A stretch of 64,000 nt of DNA from an uncultured Poribacteria bacterium (GCA_951828385.1 OX639973.1:62001-126000); one strand, 5' to 3'; shown: positions 26,690 through 35,683, numbered from the stretch's first letter. Numbers and translations: made by a program. Notes: a model not told the origin generated them from the sequence alone.

Positions 26690-28699
26690 GTGAAAAAATA
26701 CATATTGCTGCTGCTTTTCTTAACCGCTATCGTTGTTGGTCCGTTTGCGTATCAGCGGTGGAGTGAAGCAAAAAGGTTACGGCACATCAGAGAAACGAAA
26801 CAATATGCTGCACAGATTCGTGCTACACCTTTGAAGGATTTTCTGCAACAACTGGATCAGACTTCGCCAGACCAAACAGTGCTGGTACTTTTCACCGGCA
26901 ACACACAGGCACATCTTGAACCGTGCGGTTGCTTCATCGGTCAGTCGGGCGGTTTACCAAGACGCGCGACTGCGATTTCGGGTATCAGGGACAAAGGCTT
27001 CTCGCCGCTGTTGGTTGATCTCGGTGGGGTGCTTCCAGTTGAACTGAAACAGATGAAGTCAGATGTGCTTGAGCCGATTGCCTTTAAGACAGACGATGAG
27101 ATTCACGCATTAGACCAGCTGCGCGTCCAAACGACTTTTACGGCGATAGAGATGATGGGGTATGATGTGCTTGTTTCTTCTCAACCAGGGGCGAATCTCG
27201 GTGAGAATTCCGTTGAGCAGGTCTTGACAAACTACCGTTTTCAGTTGTTGGCTGCGCCTTCAAAAGCATCTCCTCCAGCACAGCGTCCCTACTTGATAAA
27301 AACGGTTGGTAATAAGCGAGTTGCTCTGATTGAACTTTCTTTGCTTGAAACTGATCAAACAACATCTATTCCGAAAAAACTTGATTCGCTCCTGTCTGAA
27401 GTTCAGGCGCACGCGGATATTGTTATAATATCAAGTCATCTTCAGCCAGAGGTGAATAAGAGTCTTGCCAAGAAATATCCCAACATCTCAGCAATTATGA
27501 GTCGTGACACTGGCGAAACTGAACGGGTCGGCAACGTTCTATTGACGTATTGCCATCCGCATGGGAAAACACTCGGCGCATTGACGATAACCGATGCAGC
27601 TGGAGGGAATTCAGCCGCGGTTGAGCACATTGCGCTGACTGAAGAAGTTGGCGACGATCCGAATGTAAGGCAGTTATTGAACGATTTTTATGGGCAGGTC
27701 GCCAGCGATCCACAATTGCAAGTTGCAAGTCATCGGCTATTTTCCTCAGAAGCACTTGAGCAGGATAGCAATAATAGTTATATCGGTTCTCAGGCATGCC
27801 AAGAGTGCCATCGAAAGGAATTTGACCAGTGGTCGCACTCTTCCCATGCTACTGCTTTTAATACGTTGCAGATCATCGGACGAGAATATTATTCAAAATG
27901 CGTTTCTTGTCACGTTACTGGATTTGGCTATTCAAGCGGATACGAGATTGGTAACCGAGACAGAGCACATCTCGCAGAAGTAGGGTGCGAAACGTGTCAC
28001 GGACCCGGTAAACAGCATACTTACACGCCGCTTGCTACAAATATTCGTGGGAAAGTGGAAACGTCAATGTGTATGGAATGCCACCAGCCGGAACATTCGC
28101 CCGGATTTCAGGAGATTGTTGCGCAGTTGATGCCTGAAGTTGACCACAGTCGCACGGATCCGAGTCTGAAGCAGATTTTGGAACAACGGGGGCGCGGTCC
28201 GGTCAAACCGCAGGTTGAGTTGTTCGTCATGTCTTACTGCTCTTATGGTGTTGATGCGGAGAAGGAGTTGCTGCCGTTCTTTTCCAAGTATATTGATGAA
28301 ATTGATTTTAAGTTGCGGTTTATTGTCAGTAAGAAAGATCCATCAGCAGATGAAACCGATGCAGAACCTGAGTTTACCAGTTTGCACGGAGAGACGGAGT
28401 TGATTGAGAATCTGCGTCAGATGGTGGTTGCTGAACTTTATCCAGATCAGTTCTTTGATTATCTACTTTGTCGTGCTGATCATCTGAAGGAAGCGTGGAC
28501 GTTGTGTGCCCAGAAGGTAGGGCTGGATGTAACGAAGATCGCATCAGCAGTAGATACCCCACAAGCCAGGCGCAGATTCTTGCAGGAAGTCGAACGGACA
28601 AAAGAATTGGAAATACGGGGTTCTCCGACTTTGGTAATTGATGGTCGAGTTATTGGCGGTCAACTTTGGCGTGGAAGGGTGAGGGAAACCTGTCAATAG
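26690..28699 (+). CDS. Metallophosphoesterase-like/tetraheme cytochrome c/thioredoxin fusion (cassette B)
   Basis: 669 aa. The GTG at 26690 follows AGAAGGAGACTTGT; the longer frame upstream runs through the promoter and is not used. N-terminal anchor KKYILLLLFLTAIVVGPFAY places the rest outside the membrane. About 65-350 resembles UshA/SoxB-type phosphoesterases (LFTGNTQAHLEPCGC, SGGLPRRA), though most metal ligands look degenerate. About 395-510 has four heme motifs (CQECH, CVSCH, CETCH, CMECH). About 525-669 is thioredoxin-like (FVMSYCSYGVDAEKELL, RGSPTLVIDG), with a single Cys at the active-site position. It sits beside glycosyltransferases and Cys-rich peptides, so a role in oxidising or reducing peptide thiols is plausible. 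Confidence 0.88.
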   Translation: MKKYILLLLFLTAIVVGPFAYQRWSEAKRLRHIRETKQYAAQIRATPLKDFLQQLDQTSPDQTVLVLFTGNTQAHLEPCGCFIGQSGGLPRRATAISGIRDKGFSPLLVDLGGVLPVELKQMKSDVLEPIAFKTDDEIHALDQLRVQTTFTAIEMMGYDVLVSSQPGANLGENSVEQVLTNYRFQLLAAPSKASPPAQRPYLIKTVGNKRVALIELSLLETDQTTSIPKKLDSLLSEVQAHADIVIISSHLQPEVNKSLAKKYPNISAIMSRDTGETERVGNVLLTYCHPHGKTLGALTITDAAGGNSAAVEHIALTEEVGDDPNVRQLLNDFYGQVASDPQLQVASHRLFSSEALEQDSNNSYIGSQACQECHRKEFDQWSHSSHATAFNTLQIIGREYYSKCVSCHVTGFGYSSGYEIGNRDRAHLAEVGCETCHGPGKQHTYTPLATNIRGKVETSMCMECHQPEHSPGFQEIVAQLMPEVDHSRTDPSLKQILEQRGRGPVKPQVELFVMSYCSYGVDAEKELLPFFSKYIDEIDFKLRFIVSKKDPSADETDAEPEFTSLHGETELIENLRQMVVAELYPDQFFDYLLCRADHLKEAWTLCAQKVGLDVTKIASAVDTPQARRRFLQEVERTKELEIRGSPTLVIDGRVIGGQLWRGRVRETCQ

Positions 28700-28742
28700 G
28701 TTTGCTTCTTCATCTTGAAGCATATTCTACGGTGAAATTAGT

Positions 28743-30437
28743 ATGTTACAATTGCCCAAAACGCTGCAGAACATCCATAAATTCCGACACGGTGATCGGA
28801 TGTACGTCACGGATGTCGTGCAGTGTAAAGTATTAGAAATTGATGCGATAACTTGGGATATTCTTGAGTTATGTGCATCTTCTACGAGTGATGAAATCAT
28901 TGATCGGCTTGGTGAGAAATACAGCCAAGACGAAGTTACTGAGGCACTGGAATCTCTGGCTGAGGTTGAACAGAGTGGACTTCTTTTTGCCAACCTCGAT
29001 GGGCACATCTCCACGACAACAGTGGAGGACTGTAGACTGAGGATTTTGGTTGCCCAAGGAAATCCATACGTTGATGACCTCACACTTGTCGCTGGAGGCG
29101 TAAGAGTTGCACACACGCATCTGATTAAAGCGTTGTTGCCTTATGCGGATGTGGAGGTCATGAATGATTCGGATAAACTGTTCGATGATGGTGTACAAGG
29201 CATCGCTTTTCGCTTTGAAGATAGAGCCTCTCTGCTGAAGTTGATTCGGCGAAAATATGATGGTGTGTTATTGCAAAAACACACAGACACTTCATTTCTT
29301 TCGCTGCTCAGATATATTGATGCCCCGTTTGTTGTTCCAATCTATTCAATTCGGGGTCACAATGGGGACTCTATCAATGCGGTTTTGCGCTGGTATTCTG
29401 GGATGCGGGCGTTTGATGCTTTTCTGACACCGACAGAATCTGTAAAAGATTTCTATCTGTCCTTCGCAGCTGATGCCAGTACGTTTGAGACGATCTTGTT
29501 GGGCGTTGACCTTGATCACTTCAAGCCGATGGAGAAACACGCTGCGAAGCACGAAGTCGCGAAGATGCTGGATAAACCTGAACTTGTTGATTCATTGACT
29601 GTAGGATTTCTGTCGCGTTTTCAACCCGAAAAAGGGGCTGGCATTTACATAAAAATAGCGGAACTTCTCCCTGATGTCTGTTTTCTGGTGACGGCTCCGA
29701 CCCTTAATTTCTATGAGCATCAACGATTCCCACCAAACCTGATCTATCTTTCTCAGCAACCGCGAGATCGATTGCCCTATATCTTCAATGCTTTTGATGT
29801 CTATTGTTTACCCTCAATGGTGGGTGAAGAAACGTTTGGACTCGCTGTCTTGGAAGCAATGGCTTGCGGCATCCCGCCTGTTGTGCCGCGATTGGATGGT
29901 CTTCCTGAAGTGGTTGGGGACGCTGGCGTTATCGTGCCTGCTTCAGAATATCGCGATGAGATCGGCAGCTTCGCTGGCACTGTTTGTCCCTTTGCGATGT
30001 CAGATGCAATCGATGCACTCTTGAAGGATAAAGATAGGCGGTTAAAACTCGGTGAGAAAGCAGCACAAAGAGCACGCAATTTTACATGGGATGCAACGGC
30101 AAGGCATCTGTTAACGCTGCTTGAAAAACAGGCGAAAATTCAGAGGTTAGCAACTCGGCACCGACGGGAATTTCCAGTATCGTTCGCTTCCTATCTTGAC
30201 AGAAGTCGGGGGGGGATTGGATATAAGGCGATTCTGAGCAACGTCACAAATTTGAAAGAACGACCGCTCATGTTCGATGGATATGTGCAAACGGTTGAGG
30301 AAGGGCTTGCGCTAAGCCTGCTCAATAAGGGGCATGGTGCACATGAAGTGGAAGCGGTGCTTCAACATTTCTGTGGCGAGACGAAAGCGGAAAGCGTCCT
30401 TGAAAAAGTTTTGGGTTTTCAGGAGGCGACCTCCTAA
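28743..30437 (+). CDS. RRE-GT4 glycosyltransferase (cassette B, first)
   Basis: 564 aa. PqqD-like N-terminus (FRHGDRMYVTDVVQCKVLEI, IIDRLGEKYSQDEV, EQSGLLFANL). GT-B domain with LLGVDLDHFKPM, VGFLSRFQPEKGAGIY, LIYLSQQPRDRLPYIFNAFDVYCLPS and an intact E-x7-E in GEETFGLAVLEAMACG. Close to the cassette A first enzyme in length and order. It lies 43 nt after the redox fusion and is followed by a degenerate partner, the same pairing as in cassette A. Confidence 0.87.
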   Translation: MLQLPKTLQNIHKFRHGDRMYVTDVVQCKVLEIDAITWDILELCASSTSDEIIDRLGEKYSQDEVTEALESLAEVEQSGLLFANLDGHISTTTVEDCRLRILVAQGNPYVDDLTLVAGGVRVAHTHLIKALLPYADVEVMNDSDKLFDDGVQGIAFRFEDRASLLKLIRRKYDGVLLQKHTDTSFLSLLRYIDAPFVVPIYSIRGHNGDSINAVLRWYSGMRAFDAFLTPTESVKDFYLSFAADASTFETILLGVDLDHFKPMEKHAAKHEVAKMLDKPELVDSLTVGFLSRFQPEKGAGIYIKIAELLPDVCFLVTAPTLNFYEHQRFPPNLIYLSQQPRDRLPYIFNAFDVYCLPSMVGEETFGLAVLEAMACGIPPVVPRLDGLPEVVGDAGVIVPASEYRDEIGSFAGTVCPFAMSDAIDALLKDKDRRLKLGEKAAQRARNFTWDATARHLLTLLEKQAKIQRLATRHRREFPVSFASYLDRSRGGIGYKAILSNVTNLKERPLMFDGYVQTVEEGLALSLLNKGHGAHEVEAVLQHFCGETKAESVLEKVLGFQEATS

Positions 30438-30455
30438 CGGTTTGGAAACTACAAT

Positions 30456-32108
30456 ATGATTCAATTTCCTCAGCAACTTCACGCAATTCATAAGTTTCGC
30501 CGCAACGACGAGATTTATGCCGCCGATTTAGAAACGGGACACACGTTTCCTATTAACGAAATTATTGAAGAAATTTTGGCGCGCTGCCTCCATCTAAGCA
30601 CCGACCAGATTGTTGAAGAACTGGCGGCAAGGTACAATCGGTTTGAGATTCTTGAAAATCTGAGTTTTCTATCTAAACTTGCGGATATGGGACTTTTGTT
30701 TTCTCCGGTTCCATATCAGGAAGATACGGCTTCGACTGCCGATAGACTCAAAATTTTCGTGACATCAAGTTTTTTGGAGCAGAGAAACACAACGAGTTTC
30801 TTGCTAAATGCGGCGAACTATCGTTTATTGACGACATTGGTCAATCATGCTGAAGTCTATCTCGGATTTCCAGAGGTAAATGAGAATCAAGAGGAGATTG
30901 AGAAAGGGTTTGATGTTGATGGGATTAAACCGGTCTTTTTTCCAAACCGGAATCGAACGGATTCCGTCATCAAATTTATCCCAGAAGATTGTGACGGTAT
31001 TCTGTCGTTATCCCCGATTCCCTTGGGTGAACAAATCTTTTTCAAGTCTCTCTCTATTCCGTTTTTCATCCGAGTATGTAACGAAACACTGACAACCGAC
31101 CAAGGCATTAACAGAACGCTTGAGAAATATATTGCCCTAAGAGGATATGATGCGCTTATTTGTGATGCCTCTTGGACTGCCTCGTTCTTTTCGCAGTTGA
31201 TTTCTGATACTCAGATGAACGGCTTTCATTGTATCCCTTATGGGGTTGATGTATCTGCCTTTCGACCGATGAACAAAGCGAACGCCAAGCAACAGTTGGC
31301 ACAAGCCGTTGGCAATCCGAAGATTGTAGACAAGTTATTGGTGGGTGTGGTTCCAGGGGTGAACGTTAGAAATGCAACTGCGTTGTTGCGGCAGCTTTCT
31401 GCTGCGAACCCTGATGTGCATTGGCTTGTGATTCATCCATCTTTAGAACAGCATTTCAGTAGGAGCGAAACTATCAGTTCCTTTAGCATCCGTGACTTTC
31501 AAGACATGGAAGCCAGTCCTTTCGTATTTAACGCCCTTGATATGGCGGTATTCCCAGCCGTTTTGGGAGCGTCAAGTCCCTATCTGCTCGAATTGGCGGC
31601 ATGCGGGATTCCGCTCATTGTCTGGGGATATAATGAACCGAGCGAAGTGGCGGGGGCGTGTCGATTTTTTCATGTTGAACCTTCTCCCTTTGATTCACTT
31701 CATCCGCCGATTGCGTCTATCTCGGAAGCGATTCAGGAGTTGGCGGAGAACCCCGGTGAAAGAAAGAAACTCGGTATGAAAGCAAGGGAGATAGCAGTAT
31801 CTTACACGTGGGATGCGACTGTCAGACAACTTCTCAATTGCATTAGCGACTGTCAGAAAAAACGGGTGGTCAATCACACACCGACGAATCCATTATTGTT
31901 TACGAAACATTACAATCGTGCGCAAGGGGGGCTTAAGTTCCAAGCACTTGACTTACTTGATGGTTCCCTGATATATGAGATCGAAAAGGCGATTGCGATG
32001 ACGCTTTCGGACAGGCATACGCATAAGGAGATGGAAGCACTACTCTTACATCTTTGCCAAGACGCAGAGCGAGTCAAACGAATTTTGGCAGGATTAGATG
32101 AAACGTAA
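30456..32108 (+). CDS. RRE-GT4 with degenerate E-x7-E (cassette B, second)
   Basis: 550 aa, exactly the length of the cassette A second enzyme. PqqD-like N-terminus (FRRNDEIYAADLETGHTFPI, IVEELAARYNRFEI, LADMGLLFSP). GT-B region VGVVPGVNVRNAT, LGASSPYLLELAACGIPLIVWGYNEPSEVAG. The first Glu of E-x7-E is Gly here too (LGASSPYLLEL). The recurrence of the same change in both cassettes suggests the partner has a distinct conserved role and is not just decaying. Confidence 0.85.
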   Translation: MIQFPQQLHAIHKFRRNDEIYAADLETGHTFPINEIIEEILARCLHLSTDQIVEELAARYNRFEILENLSFLSKLADMGLLFSPVPYQEDTASTADRLKIFVTSSFLEQRNTTSFLLNAANYRLLTTLVNHAEVYLGFPEVNENQEEIEKGFDVDGIKPVFFPNRNRTDSVIKFIPEDCDGILSLSPIPLGEQIFFKSLSIPFFIRVCNETLTTDQGINRTLEKYIALRGYDALICDASWTASFFSQLISDTQMNGFHCIPYGVDVSAFRPMNKANAKQQLAQAVGNPKIVDKLLVGVVPGVNVRNATALLRQLSAANPDVHWLVIHPSLEQHFSRSETISSFSIRDFQDMEASPFVFNALDMAVFPAVLGASSPYLLELAACGIPLIVWGYNEPSEVAGACRFFHVEPSPFDSLHPPIASISEAIQELAENPGERKKLGMKAREIAVSYTWDATVRQLLNCISDCQKKRVVNHTPTNPLLFTKHYNRAQGGLKFQALDLLDGSLIYEIEKAIAMTLSDRHTHKEMEALLLHLCQDAERVKRILAGLDET

Positions 32109-32152
32109 TTGTGAACGTGCAAAAAACGTATAACCGTAGAAGGAGAGTTCTC

Positions 32153-33076
32153 ATGTTCATTAACTTTAAATTGCTACTCAATGTGATATTATTGTTCAGT
32201 TTAGGTCTACCAGTATTTTCTTTCGAGCCTTCGGGTGGTGTTTTGATGCTCGATGGTGAGGATGACTATGCGATCCTGCCGTTTGCGGAACATGGCTATA
32301 TTTTCTCCAAAAATACCAATGAATTTACGGCTGAGATATGGTTCTATCCGAAATCTGGGCCGGAGCCAACGGAGGCACATATTATTCTGAGTCAGCAAAT
32401 TGTTTTCGGATTGACGGGAAATGAGGATAGGTGTCGGGGTAGGCTCGGTAAGAAGGATCAAGTTTGTTCATACGGCTTGGCATATCTTGAAGGTGCAGAA
32501 GTGTTCGGTGTCACAGGCATTAATGCTGTCATCAAGACGGATCAATGGAACTATCTGGCAGTTATTTTCAAGCACGGCACGTTTCATTTGGTGTACAACG
32601 ATCAAATTGTTCGCGGGGGGAAAAAGGACTTTATGAACGTCGTGGCTTCGGATCTGCGTGTCCCTAACAGGTTCAAAGATTTCTTTGTAGGCGGCTATGC
32701 TGAAGATCGGTTGGCAATGGTGAGGGGACAAGTGTTCCGAAAGACTTACTTTCATGGTGCGATTGATGCGATAAGGTTTTCAAGTATCGCTCGGTATGAT
32801 TTACCTGCCGAGCGGGGGACCTCGCCGTTTGATCCGCCACATCGCTTTTTCCCCGATGCACACACGTTAGCATTCTGGGATTTTAATGACGAGGAAGGTG
32901 TAGATCATTTTCAAGATGAATCGGGGAATGGAAAAACGTTAATCGGCATGAATGGTGCCATTACGATTGGTGGAACGGGTGTTAATCTTGAGCGTGAGCC
33001 TGAAGATGGATTTGAAATTCGCCCCGACACTTCTTTAACAACGACATGGGGTCAAATGAAGTCAGAAGCGTTTTGA
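32153..33076 (+). CDS. Secreted LamG/concanavalin-like domain protein
   Basis: 307 aa from ATG 32153 after GAAGGAGAG. Signal peptide INFKLLLNVILLFSLGLPVFSF. Then a jelly-roll domain of the LamG type (GGVLMLDGEDDYAILP, FTAEIWFYPKSG, DQWNYLAVIFKHGTFHLVYND, YFHGAIDAIRFSSIARY, LAFWDFNDEEG). Such domains bind carbohydrate or protein. Between the glycosyltransferases and the precursors, it might bind the glycosylated product outside the cell, but nothing in the sequence proves this. Confidence 0.82.
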   Translation: MFINFKLLLNVILLFSLGLPVFSFEPSGGVLMLDGEDDYAILPFAEHGYIFSKNTNEFTAEIWFYPKSGPEPTEAHIILSQQIVFGLTGNEDRCRGRLGKKDQVCSYGLAYLEGAEVFGVTGINAVIKTDQWNYLAVIFKHGTFHLVYNDQIVRGGKKDFMNVVASDLRVPNRFKDFFVGGYAEDRLAMVRGQVFRKTYFHGAIDAIRFSSIARYDLPAERGTSPFDPPHRFFPDAHTLAFWDFNDEEGVDHFQDESGNGKTLIGMNGAITIGGTGVNLEREPEDGFEIRPDTSLTTTWGQMKSEAF

Positions 33077-33168
33077 ACTGGGTAAGTGAAATCTTAAAGC
33101 CGGACTTGAGATCCCTTGAGAGATTTTGGAACGTAAGCCTTTGGCTTGCCGGGTGTCGCGACGATATA

Positions 33169-33264
33169 AGCCGGTCATTAGCATCGATAGATTTGGTATG
33201 AAATGGAGCAGAGACGCGAGCGATATGACCCTACGCTTCGTTTTTCGGTGCTAACGATGCGGCT
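33169..33264 (+). other. Structured leader of precursor 3
   Basis: AGCC (33169-33172) plus GCATCG (33181-33186) can pair with CGATGC (33255-33260) plus GGCT (33261-33264). An additional AAGCC-TTT-GGCTT hairpin lies just upstream. This lies in the 258-nt gap before precursor 3, in which no other gene is seen. Confidence 0.4.
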
Positions 33265-33882
33265 TGGTTGGTAGAACGTGAATTTGTACTGCCGGCGGTT
33301 GTCGTGAACTTCAAAAAGGGAGGAGGTGATATTCATGCAAAGACACATTTCGCCGATTGCCAAACAACGCATCAGCGACTTCTTCACGCAAGAAGATGGC
33401 AATGTCGGGCGGAAAAATGCGCTGACGGCAGGCACCATTCTTAGCGGTGTGATGCTCGCTGCGACACTGTTCGGTCCAGAAACCGCCCACGCTGATAGAC
33501 AAGAGTGTGAAGAAGAATTGTGGGGGAGATGGTGCGGCAGTGAAGATGGCGCGTGCTGTAGTCTTGATCTGAGTCATCGCTGCTGCTCAAAGTGGGACAA
33601 CGTGGACATGGAATGGGACTATTTCTGCACTTATGGCGACTGTAAATGATAGAGGATTCTACCATGTTTTCAAACGCGACTCAACTTTTATCTTCGACGC
33701 TGCATTAGGGAGGAGAGCGTTTCTTTTTCTTTCCTAATGGAAGAAACCGGGTAAAGGTATAAAGCGATGTATTTGCATTTATTAGATTGCTTGAGTCTAT
33801 AGGGTTTACGCAAAACGCCCTATATTTCTTAATTGGGTTGCGAAAAACCGGGTGCAAGGTTGTATCGTTCGCGTCTCTGCTC
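33206..33882. repeat. Inverted repeat (19/20) bracketing precursor 3
   Basis: GAGCAGAGACGCGAGCGATA at 33206-33225 matches the complement of 33863-33882 with one mismatch. The arms lie in the leaders of precursors 3 and 4 and enclose the complete precursor 3 gene. Confidence 0.6.
33335..33649 (+). CDS. Cys-rich secreted precursor peptide 3 (8 Cys)
   Basis: 104 aa. ATG after GGGAGGAGGTGATATTC. Leader MQRHISPIAKQRISDFFTQE then DGNVGRKNALTAG, hydrophobic ILSGVMLAATLF, ETAHA|D as a signal-peptidase-like site. The core has eight Cys including two CC pairs, acidic and Trp-rich. The leader is nearly identical to precursor 4 in DNA and protein, but the cores differ, so the pair arose by tandem duplication with fast core divergence. 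Confidence 0.8.
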   Translation: MQRHISPIAKQRISDFFTQEDGNVGRKNALTAGTILSGVMLAATLFGPETAHADRQECEEELWGRWCGSEDGACCSLDLSHRCCSKWDNVDMEWDYFCTYGDCK

Positions 33883-33937
33883 AACTTCACTCAGTAAACG
33901 GATCATTTGTCTGTTCCAAATGAAGGAGGTGATATTC

Positions 33938-34225
33938 ATGCAAAGACACATTTCGCCGATTGCCAAGCAACGCATCAGCGGCTTTTTCACGCAAAAAGAT
34001 GGCAACGTCGGGCGGAAAAACGCTCTGACAGCAGGCACCATTCTCAGTGGTATGATGCTCGCTGCTGTGCTGTTCACTCCAGAGACTGCTAACGCTGGTC
34101 CTGGTGACTGTGGTCATAGTTACTTCTGGTGTCGTGATCAATGGAGCGGGCAATGTTGTACGGAGGGGTGGAATTGCTGCTCAGATGGTCATGGCAATTA
34201 TGACTGTGTTCCGGGAGCTTGCTGA
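33938..34225 (+). CDS. Cys-rich secreted precursor peptide 4 (8 Cys)
   Basis: 95 aa. ATG after GAAGGAGGTGATATTC, the same ribosome site as precursor 3. Leader QRHISPIAKQRISGFFTQKD, GNVGRKNALTAG, hydrophobic ILSGMMLAAVLF, ETANA|G. The core has eight Cys (two CC pairs again) with Gly, Trp and polar residues. Cys spacing differs from precursor 3 outside the CC pairs. The gap 33650-33937 contains hairpins (CATTAGG/CCTAATG; TATAGGG/CCCTATA followed by TTTCTT) that may limit read-through. Confidence 0.8.
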   Translation: MQRHISPIAKQRISGFFTQKDGNVGRKNALTAGTILSGMMLAAVLFTPETANAGPGDCGHSYFWCRDQWSGQCCTEGWNCCSDGHGNYDCVPGAC

Positions 34226-34373
34226 TAATAGAGGATTTTATTATGTTTTTTCCATAAGTGTAATCCTCATATCCAATACTGTTTACCGTTTCAAATGCGA
34301 CTCAAATCTCGGTTTTCTTCTCGCGAGGATATAGGGAGACGTATTCCGATTCGGTATCGGTACTATAATATCT

Positions 34374-34460
34374 GAATATATGGAGTTTTTGTATAAATCC
34401 CATATATTCCTCAATCACTCATGTTCAACTACCTATACATTTAGGCGTAGGTAGTTGAAC
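34374..34460 (+). other. Two adjacent perfect hairpins before the cassette B peptidase
   Basis: GAATATATGG (34374-34383) pairs with CCATATATTC (34400-34409). GTTCAACTACCTA (34423-34435) pairs with TAGGTAGTTGAAC (34448-34460), loop 12 nt. They fill the space after the precursor genes. They could uncouple the highly translated precursors from the peptidase gene. No U tract follows. Confidence 0.55.
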
Positions 34461-34506
34461 TTCAAGCAACTTGTTAGACGATTGTACAATCATTACGGAA
34501 GGGAAG

Positions 34507-35640
34507 ATGTTAAATTATCAAAACTTACTACTTGGTACTTTGGGGATTTTCTGTCTCTACGCTACATATACAGATATTCGGGAAAGAAAAATAACCAACC
34601 TCTGTGCGTATGGACTGATCTACGCGGGTATCCTGAGCCAGATTATATTTATCCTCTCAGGTAACACAACAGTGTTGAAAAGCCTGATAACGGTGACCGG
34701 TGGTTTCGGGATTGTTTTTGCCCTCTACTGGTTCGGGATATTCGCTGCTGGGGACGCAAAACTATTTTGGGGGATATGTCTTCTCGTTCCGCCGGATCTA
34801 TTTTCTCAAGGGAATGCCTTGGCTCAGTTTGTGCCAGCGTCTCTGGCGATAAACACCTTTGTTCCATATTTTTTGATTTTTACAATTTATCTGCTTACGA
34901 CTTCAACAGGCGGTCAGAAGTTAAGAGCGTTGACACAGATCTATCAGATGGACGATTTCTTTAAAAAAGTTCTGGATATGCTTTTCCGTCTCATTTTACT
35001 CTTAGGTTTGGGACAAGTTGTTAATATTTTATTTAATTGGCAAGAGATCCGAGTTGATTCGTTGTATTTTTCGATACTCGTTTTATCTCTTTTCTTCGCG
35101 ATTAATTATCTTGTGAACAAGTTTAGCTTGGAAAAATGGCGGAATTATATAATCTGCCCAGTGCTATTTGAAATTATGATCTTGAGTACACCTTTTACCT
35201 TGAGAGCGTGGTCTCAGACATATCTAATGTTTTTGAAACTGTATCTTATCTACATCGCGGTTTTCCTTTTTTTAAGGCTCTATATTGATAATCTGGATAG
35301 TATGGTCCTGGATAAAGAGATAGATATCGCGGACTTAGAGGAGGGTATGGTTTCCGCAGAACAGATTGTTAAGGAAGACAGAGATGGCGAAGTTGCTTAT
35401 CAGAAGACGGGATTTTCTCTACCGAATGTCCTGAACGAAAATGTAGTCCTGACCACCCTCTCTCATGCGCTATCGAAAGAGAAGATCGCTGAACTAAAGC
35501 AGTTCGCACAAGATGGATGCTTTCAGGAATTTGAAAACAAGATTAAGATTCAGCAATCGCTCTGTTTTGCACCGATTATCTTGCTGGGTGTTGTTTTAAC
35601 GGTTTTGTGTCAGGGACCCTTTTTTCTGGTGTTTCAGTAA
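34507..35640 (+). CDS. A24 prepilin-peptidase-like membrane aspartic protease with C-terminal extension (cassette B)
   Basis: 377 aa from the ATG at 34507 (MLNYQNLLLGTLGIFCLYATYTD). Catalytic Asp at D23 (ATYTDIRERKITN) and D83 (FAAGDAKLFWG), the same positions as in the cassette A sister. C-terminal module IADLEEGMVSAEQIV ... VVLTVLCQGPFF matches the sister's. No pilus assembly genes are near; it follows precursors 3 and 4 directly. It probably cleaves their leaders at the inner membrane. Confidence 0.85.
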   Translation: MLNYQNLLLGTLGIFCLYATYTDIRERKITNLCAYGLIYAGILSQIIFILSGNTTVLKSLITVTGGFGIVFALYWFGIFAAGDAKLFWGICLLVPPDLFSQGNALAQFVPASLAINTFVPYFLIFTIYLLTTSTGGQKLRALTQIYQMDDFFKKVLDMLFRLILLLGLGQVVNILFNWQEIRVDSLYFSILVLSLFFAINYLVNKFSLEKWRNYIICPVLFEIMILSTPFTLRAWSQTYLMFLKLYLIYIAVFLFLRLYIDNLDSMVLDKEIDIADLEEGMVSAEQIVKEDRDGEVAYQKTGFSLPNVLNENVVLTTLSHALSKEKIAELKQFAQDGCFQEFENKIKIQQSLCFAPIILLGVVLTVLCQGPFFLVFQ

Positions 35641-35683
35641 CCCGTTTGGCTGTCCCTTCTAAGAATCTACGTAAGGAGTTGCA

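Noticed and set aside
34471-34506. Upstream start of the cassette B A24 peptidase
   Set aside because: ATG 34507 aligns exactly with the cassette A sister and has GGAAGGGAAG before it.
17359-35640. Type IV pilus or Tad pilus locus because of the A24 peptidases
   Set aside because: No secretion ATPase, platform protein, secretin or canonical pilin is near; the only prepilin-like proteins are the Cys-rich precursors.
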